Source of the DNA: Polaromonas naphthalenivorans CJ2
GTDB lineage: Bacteria > Pseudomonadota > Gammaproteobacteria > Burkholderiales > Burkholderiaceae_C
DNA length: 64,000 nucleotides
Reading direction: 5' to 3'
Assembly: GCF_000015505.1 (NCBI RefSeq)
Contig: NC_008760.1
Span: 62,001 to 126,000, forward strand
Positions 60,835-64,000 of this stretch are shown here, piece by piece (the first letter of the stretch is position 1; each line of letters starts with the position of its first letter). A program made the position numbers and the translations under genes. Under the pieces are notes generated by a model, which was not told the origin of the DNA, made no database searches, and saw only the letters and a list, made by a program, of their open reading frames with translations.

Positions 60835-62269
60835 CACTACTCTGCCAGGTAAAAGCGTAGACTTTCTGAATATGGCTGTCTGGAGGGCTCTCCATGGATA
60901 CCACGATTTCTACCGGGACCGAGTGGCACGAGGATTTTCAAGAATGGCTCCAGCCGTTCCTGGCCGTTTTCAGGCGTTCCGAGCAGCGCTGCTGGGCACC
61001 GCTGTATCTGCAGGGACTCCTGGGAGCGGGAGCGCGCAAGAGCGTCGAACCCATGGCCGAACGCGTGTGCCCCGGACAGACGCAGCAACTCCACCACTTC
61101 GTTTCGACGTCGCCGTGGTCGACTGCCCCGTTGGAGCAGGTGCTTCGCAAGACGGCTGATGCCTTGGTAGGCGGCAAAGACGCCGCACTGATCGTGGACG
61201 ACACGGCGCTTCCCAAGCAGGGCAAGCACTCGGTGGGGGTCAAGCGCCAGCACTGCGGCGTGCTCGGCAAGCAGGCCAACTGCCAGGTGCTGGTATCGCT
61301 TACCCTGGCGCGCAAGGAGGTGCCCGTACCGATCGCCCTGCGGCTGTACCTGCCCGAAGACTGGGCGCAAGACCAGACGCGTCGCGCAGCCGCCAAGGTG
61401 CCCGAGTCGCTCGGGTTCGAGACCAAGGGCGACATCGCGCTGGCTCAGATCGATGCCACGCTGGCCGATGGCGTGCGCTTTGGCATGGTGCTGGCCGATG
61501 CGGGCTATGGCAGTTCGGCAGGCTTTCGCGCTGGGCTTACGCAGCGAGGGCTACGATGGGCAGTGGGCGTGCAGCCCACGCAGAAGGTCTATCCAGCTGA
61601 TGTGCGGCTCGATGTGCCGGCCGATCCCCCGGTGGGGCGCCCCGCCAAGCATCCAAGACCTTCAGTACCGAGCGTGTCAGTGGTGCAGATGATTGAAACA
61701 TTGGGTTCCAAGGCCCTGCGGCGCTGTTCCTGGCGCGGCGGCACCAAAGGCATGCTCAGCGCGCGCTTTGCTGCTGTGCGGGTGTGCGTTGCTGACGGCG
61801 CGCTGGTATCGCATTGGCAGCATCTTCCGGGCCAGGCCGCATGGCTGGTGTGCGAAGTGCGCTCCAGTGGCGAGCGCAAGTATTACTTCACTAACCACCC
61901 GGCTGACACGCCGCGCATAACGCTGGTGCGCGCGATCAAGGCCCGCTGGGCATGCGAACAGGCGCTCTAGCCAACTCAAGGACGAACTTGGCCTGGACCA
62001 TTACGAGGGCAGATCCTGGCTGGGACTGCACCATCACGCGCTGCTGAGCATGATCGCATTTGGCTATTTGCAGCACCGACGCCTGGCGAGTGCTTTACAG
62101 GCGGGGAAAAAAACCGGCATCCAATGCACCGGGTCCCCCGCCACAGCCGTCATTGCCGGCGGTACGCCGCGCCATCATCGCCATGCTTCATCCCGTGATT
62201 TACGTTCGGTGCCCTCACTGCAGCGCCACGATAGACCTGCGTCGGCGTGAGTGACATGGCAGAGTAGTG
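60835..62269 (+). mobile_element. IS701-type element, inactivated
   Basis: Ends share a 13-bp inverted repeat: CACTACTCTGCCA at 60835 and TGGCAGAGTAGTG at 62257-62269. It carries one transposase with a frameshift. The left flank is a lipocalin fragment and the right flank an IS91 fragment, so material was lost at both sides. Confidence 0.78.
60894..62250 (+). pseudogene. IS701-family transposase with one-base frameshift
   Basis: Reads MDTTISTGTEWHEDFQEWLQPFLAVFRRSEQRCWAPLYLQGLLGAGARKSVEPMAERV, VDDTALPKQGKHSVGVKRQHCGVLGKQANCQVLVSLTL (first Asp), MVLADAGYGSSAGFRAGL (second Asp). It then reaches RWACEQAL and hits TAG at about 61968. In the next frame the protein continues [39 protein letters not shown], with the usual ARWxxEQxHxQLKxELGLDHFEGRSW block. 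A single extra base explains the break. The remaining N-terminal product lacks the catalytic Glu region. Confidence 0.85.
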
Positions 62270-62298
62270 TTAACTGCTTTTACTGTTCCACTGCACCT

Positions 62299-63465
62299 CA
62301 GACCCCTTCATCCACCGCTTCGGATCCAGCCTGAACGAGCATGTGCATTTCCATGTGTGCGTGGTCGATGGGGTGTTTGAGGAGGTGGCGGGCGATGCCG
62401 ATGCCGATGCCGATGCCGATGCCGATGTCGATGACAAAGCATCCTCGCCGGGCGTGATCTTCCACCCAGCCAGCGGGATTGATGCGCCGGCCGTGGCCCA
62501 GGTGCAGGCTGATTTGCGCCGTCGCATCCTGCGCGCCTTTGTCGGCCGGGGCCTGCTGGAGAGTTGTGAGGCCAAAGACATGCTGGCCTACCAGCACAGC
62601 GGCTTCTCGGTCGACGCCGGTGTGTGCATTGAGGCGCACGCCCGCGCAGCACTGGAGCGGCTGCTCAGCTTCCCAACCCCGCGCGCGGCAGGCGTTCATG
62701 AAGAAACTATTACTTTCCGTTATGAAGCGCGGGCTTTATATTTTGTTTCTTGTGAGGTATTGCGCCCGGCCACCCTTGGCCATGGACCACCTGCGCAAAG
62801 AGGGCGCCGCCCTGGTGTACCGCTGCGCCAAACAACACAGCGAGCCTACGGGCGACAAGCGCGGCGCCAAGGTGGACGAACTGACGCTCACGCCGCTGGA
62901 GCTGATCGCCCGCATCGCCGCCCTGGTGCCACCACCACGCACCCACCGCCATCGCTATTTTGGCGTGCTGGCTCCGAACTCGCCACTGAGGGCAAGCGTG
63001 ACGGCTTTTGCTACACCGGCGCATCCGGCCACGCAGGCCGAGCCAGCCGCCACGGGCGAGGGCAAGGGCGCGCCTGGTGTGGTGCCACTGGGCAATGCAG
63101 CCCCAACCCAGCCCGAGCCTGCCCAGCCGATAACACCCAAGCGCTCACCGGCGCACTACCTGTGGGCAATGTTGATTGCCAGAATCTACGAGGTTTTCCC
63201 GCTGCTGTGTCCGATGTGCGGCGGGCAGATGCGCCTGATCGCCTTCATCACCGAGGGCACACAGGTCAGGAAGATCCTCGATCACATCGGCGTGGAATCC
63301 GAGCCCCCGCACATCGCCTCGGCACGCGGGCCGCCGCTGTGGGAGGACTGTGGTGATGCGCAGATGGATGACGGGGCGCAAGTCGAGCCGGACTGGGGAG
63401 CCGACTGGGATGGGGCAGCGCAACCCGCACCGGACTTTGATGTCGATCAGCGCGTCAACTGGTGA
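62299..63465 (+). pseudogene. IS91-family transposase fragment with an 88-bp insert
   Basis: Begins at the edge of the IS701-type element as FIHRFGSSLNEHVHFHVCVVDGVFEE, the HUH (HVHFH) rolling-circle transposase core, and proceeds through IFHPASGIDAPAVAQVQADLRRRILRAFVGRGLLE and FSVDAGVCIEAHARAALERLLS. About 88 bp of lower-GC DNA (62668-62755) then interrupt RLL-RYCARPPLAMDHLRKEGAALVYRCAKQH, after which the original continues (LTLTPLELIARIAALVPPPRTHRHRYFGVLAPNSPLR, CPMCGGQMRLIAFI) to 63465. The N-terminal third is absent. Not functional. Confidence 0.82.
62394..62435 (+). repeat. Hexamer repeat (GATGCC)n inside the IS91 fragment
   Basis: Five perfect GATGCC units plus GATGTC and GATGAC, encoding an Asp-Ala run. 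This stretch is a variable linker in IS91 transposases and has expanded here. Confidence 0.9.
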
Positions 63466-63629
63466 CAGGTCAAAGCGGCGTTTCAGACTCGCTGCGGGCT
63501 AGGCCTGCGTTCGTTGCCGAGCGCAGACTGTTTGGCGCGCAGGGGTGTCGCCAATCACGTGGTTCAGCGGCTCAAACCTCAGGGTGCGGGGGCGTTTTGG
63601 CACGCCCGACCCGTGCCATACTTGGGCTT

Positions 63630-64000
63630 ATGCGATTGAATTTCCTATCCGTAGGGCAGCCGGAGCCCGATTCCGTCCGCAGCGCGAGTGTGCACACCGA
63701 CGCCGAGACGGCCGATCCGTTGGACCGCCAGGGCGTGAAGTCGGTCGAGGTTGCCGGGCGCATCCTCGAAGCCCTCATGGCCCGTCACATCAGCGTGTCC
63801 CTCAAGGACCTCAGCACGGAAACGCGCATTCCCGCGGCCAAACTCCATCGTTATCTCACCAGCCTCATCCGGGCGCGCCTGGTCCGGCAGGATGCGCGGA
63901 CACGGCTGTACCAGCTGGGCGCCTTTGCCATGGAGCTGGGCGCGGCGGCGATGAACTCGTCGGACGCGATGATCGATGCGGTGCGCCGTCAGCGCGTCGT
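63630..64000 (+). CDS. IclR-family transcriptional regulator, N-terminal part (cut by window edge)
   Basis: From the ATG at 63630, 123 residues are visible. A non-conserved leader is followed by KSVEVAGRILEALMARHISVSLKDLSTETRIPAAKLHRYLTSLIRARLVRQDARTRLYQLGAFAMELGAAAM. This is the winged helix-turn-helix of IclR regulators (VxVxxRxLxxL start, LxRYLxxLxxxGLV recognition region, RxYxLG wing). The ligand-binding domain lies beyond the window. The target is probably a neighbouring catabolic operon outside the window. Confidence 0.85.
   Translation, partial: MRLNFLSVGQPEPDSVRSASVHTDAETADPLDRQGVKSVEVAGRILEALMARHISVSLKDLSTETRIPAAKLHRYLTSLIRARLVRQDARTRLYQLGAFAMELGAAAMNSSDAMIDAVRRQRV

Overview
The window reads as accessory-rich DNA of a betaproteobacterium of the Burkholderiales, most plausibly the Comamonadaceae (Polaromonas-like). 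This rests on the high GC, the style of the encoded proteins and the types of insertion sequence, and is an inference. A Rep_3-type initiator with iterons, a type Ia ParA/ParB pair with centromere-like palindromes, a second KorB-like ParB and a plasmid-style single-stranded-DNA-binding protein point to a large plasmid or chromid, or to one integrated in a chromosome. An initiator tRNA-fMet gene and a uvrA paralogue lie on the same DNA.

Layout. 1-4531: small accessory genes, including a YbjN-like gene, a tandemly duplicated 157-residue protein and an ADP-ribosylglycohydrolase in one operon, then an alpha/beta hydrolase. 4556-7593: a minimal tniA/tniB transposon, probably dead, abutting a truncated glycoside hydrolase. 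8900-15499: replicon core, with a dif-like 28-bp site, a tyrosine recombinase, parB/parA with palindromes, an iteron origin and rep. 15991-22334: XRE regulator, MBL-fold hydrolase, KorB-like ParB, a frameshifted streptogramin-lyase-like gene and an AroG-type DAHP synthase.

22508-35056 is a pile-up of mobile elements: two crippled IS66 copies head to head, a three-ORF large serine recombinase module inserted in one of them, a truncated DDE transposase, two adjacent opposed IS110-family elements and an IS5-family pseudogene. 35345-42677 holds accessory genes (DUF1326/DUF2182 pair, universal stress protein, broken dodecin, SSB, FAD protein, tail-collar protein). 42740-49123 contains IS5 debris, an IS630 element needing frameshifting, a MITE-like repeat, an LprI-domain protein, a CcbP-like protein, a SnoaL-like protein and an IS4 element with a clear 9-bp target duplication.

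49604-64000: H-NS-like protein, tRNA-fMet, a glycine-rich RRM protein whose Shine-Dalgarno sits in a hairpin, two glutathione S-transferases, an IS1202-like element, a UvrA paralogue, an EamA exporter, a truncated lipocalin, a broken IS701-type element, an IS91 remnant and the start of an IclR regulator.

Many genes are broken by one-base changes (tniA, the lyase, IS66 tnpC, dodecin, hns copy 1, IS701 and others). That fits either relaxed selection in an IS-rich replicon or some sequencing error. No CRISPR array, rRNA or recognisable conjugation operon was seen. The best candidates for something new are the paralogue/ADP-ribosylglycohydrolase operon, the serine-recombinase module, the dif-like site beside its likely recombinase, and the Shine-Dalgarno hairpin of the RRM gene.
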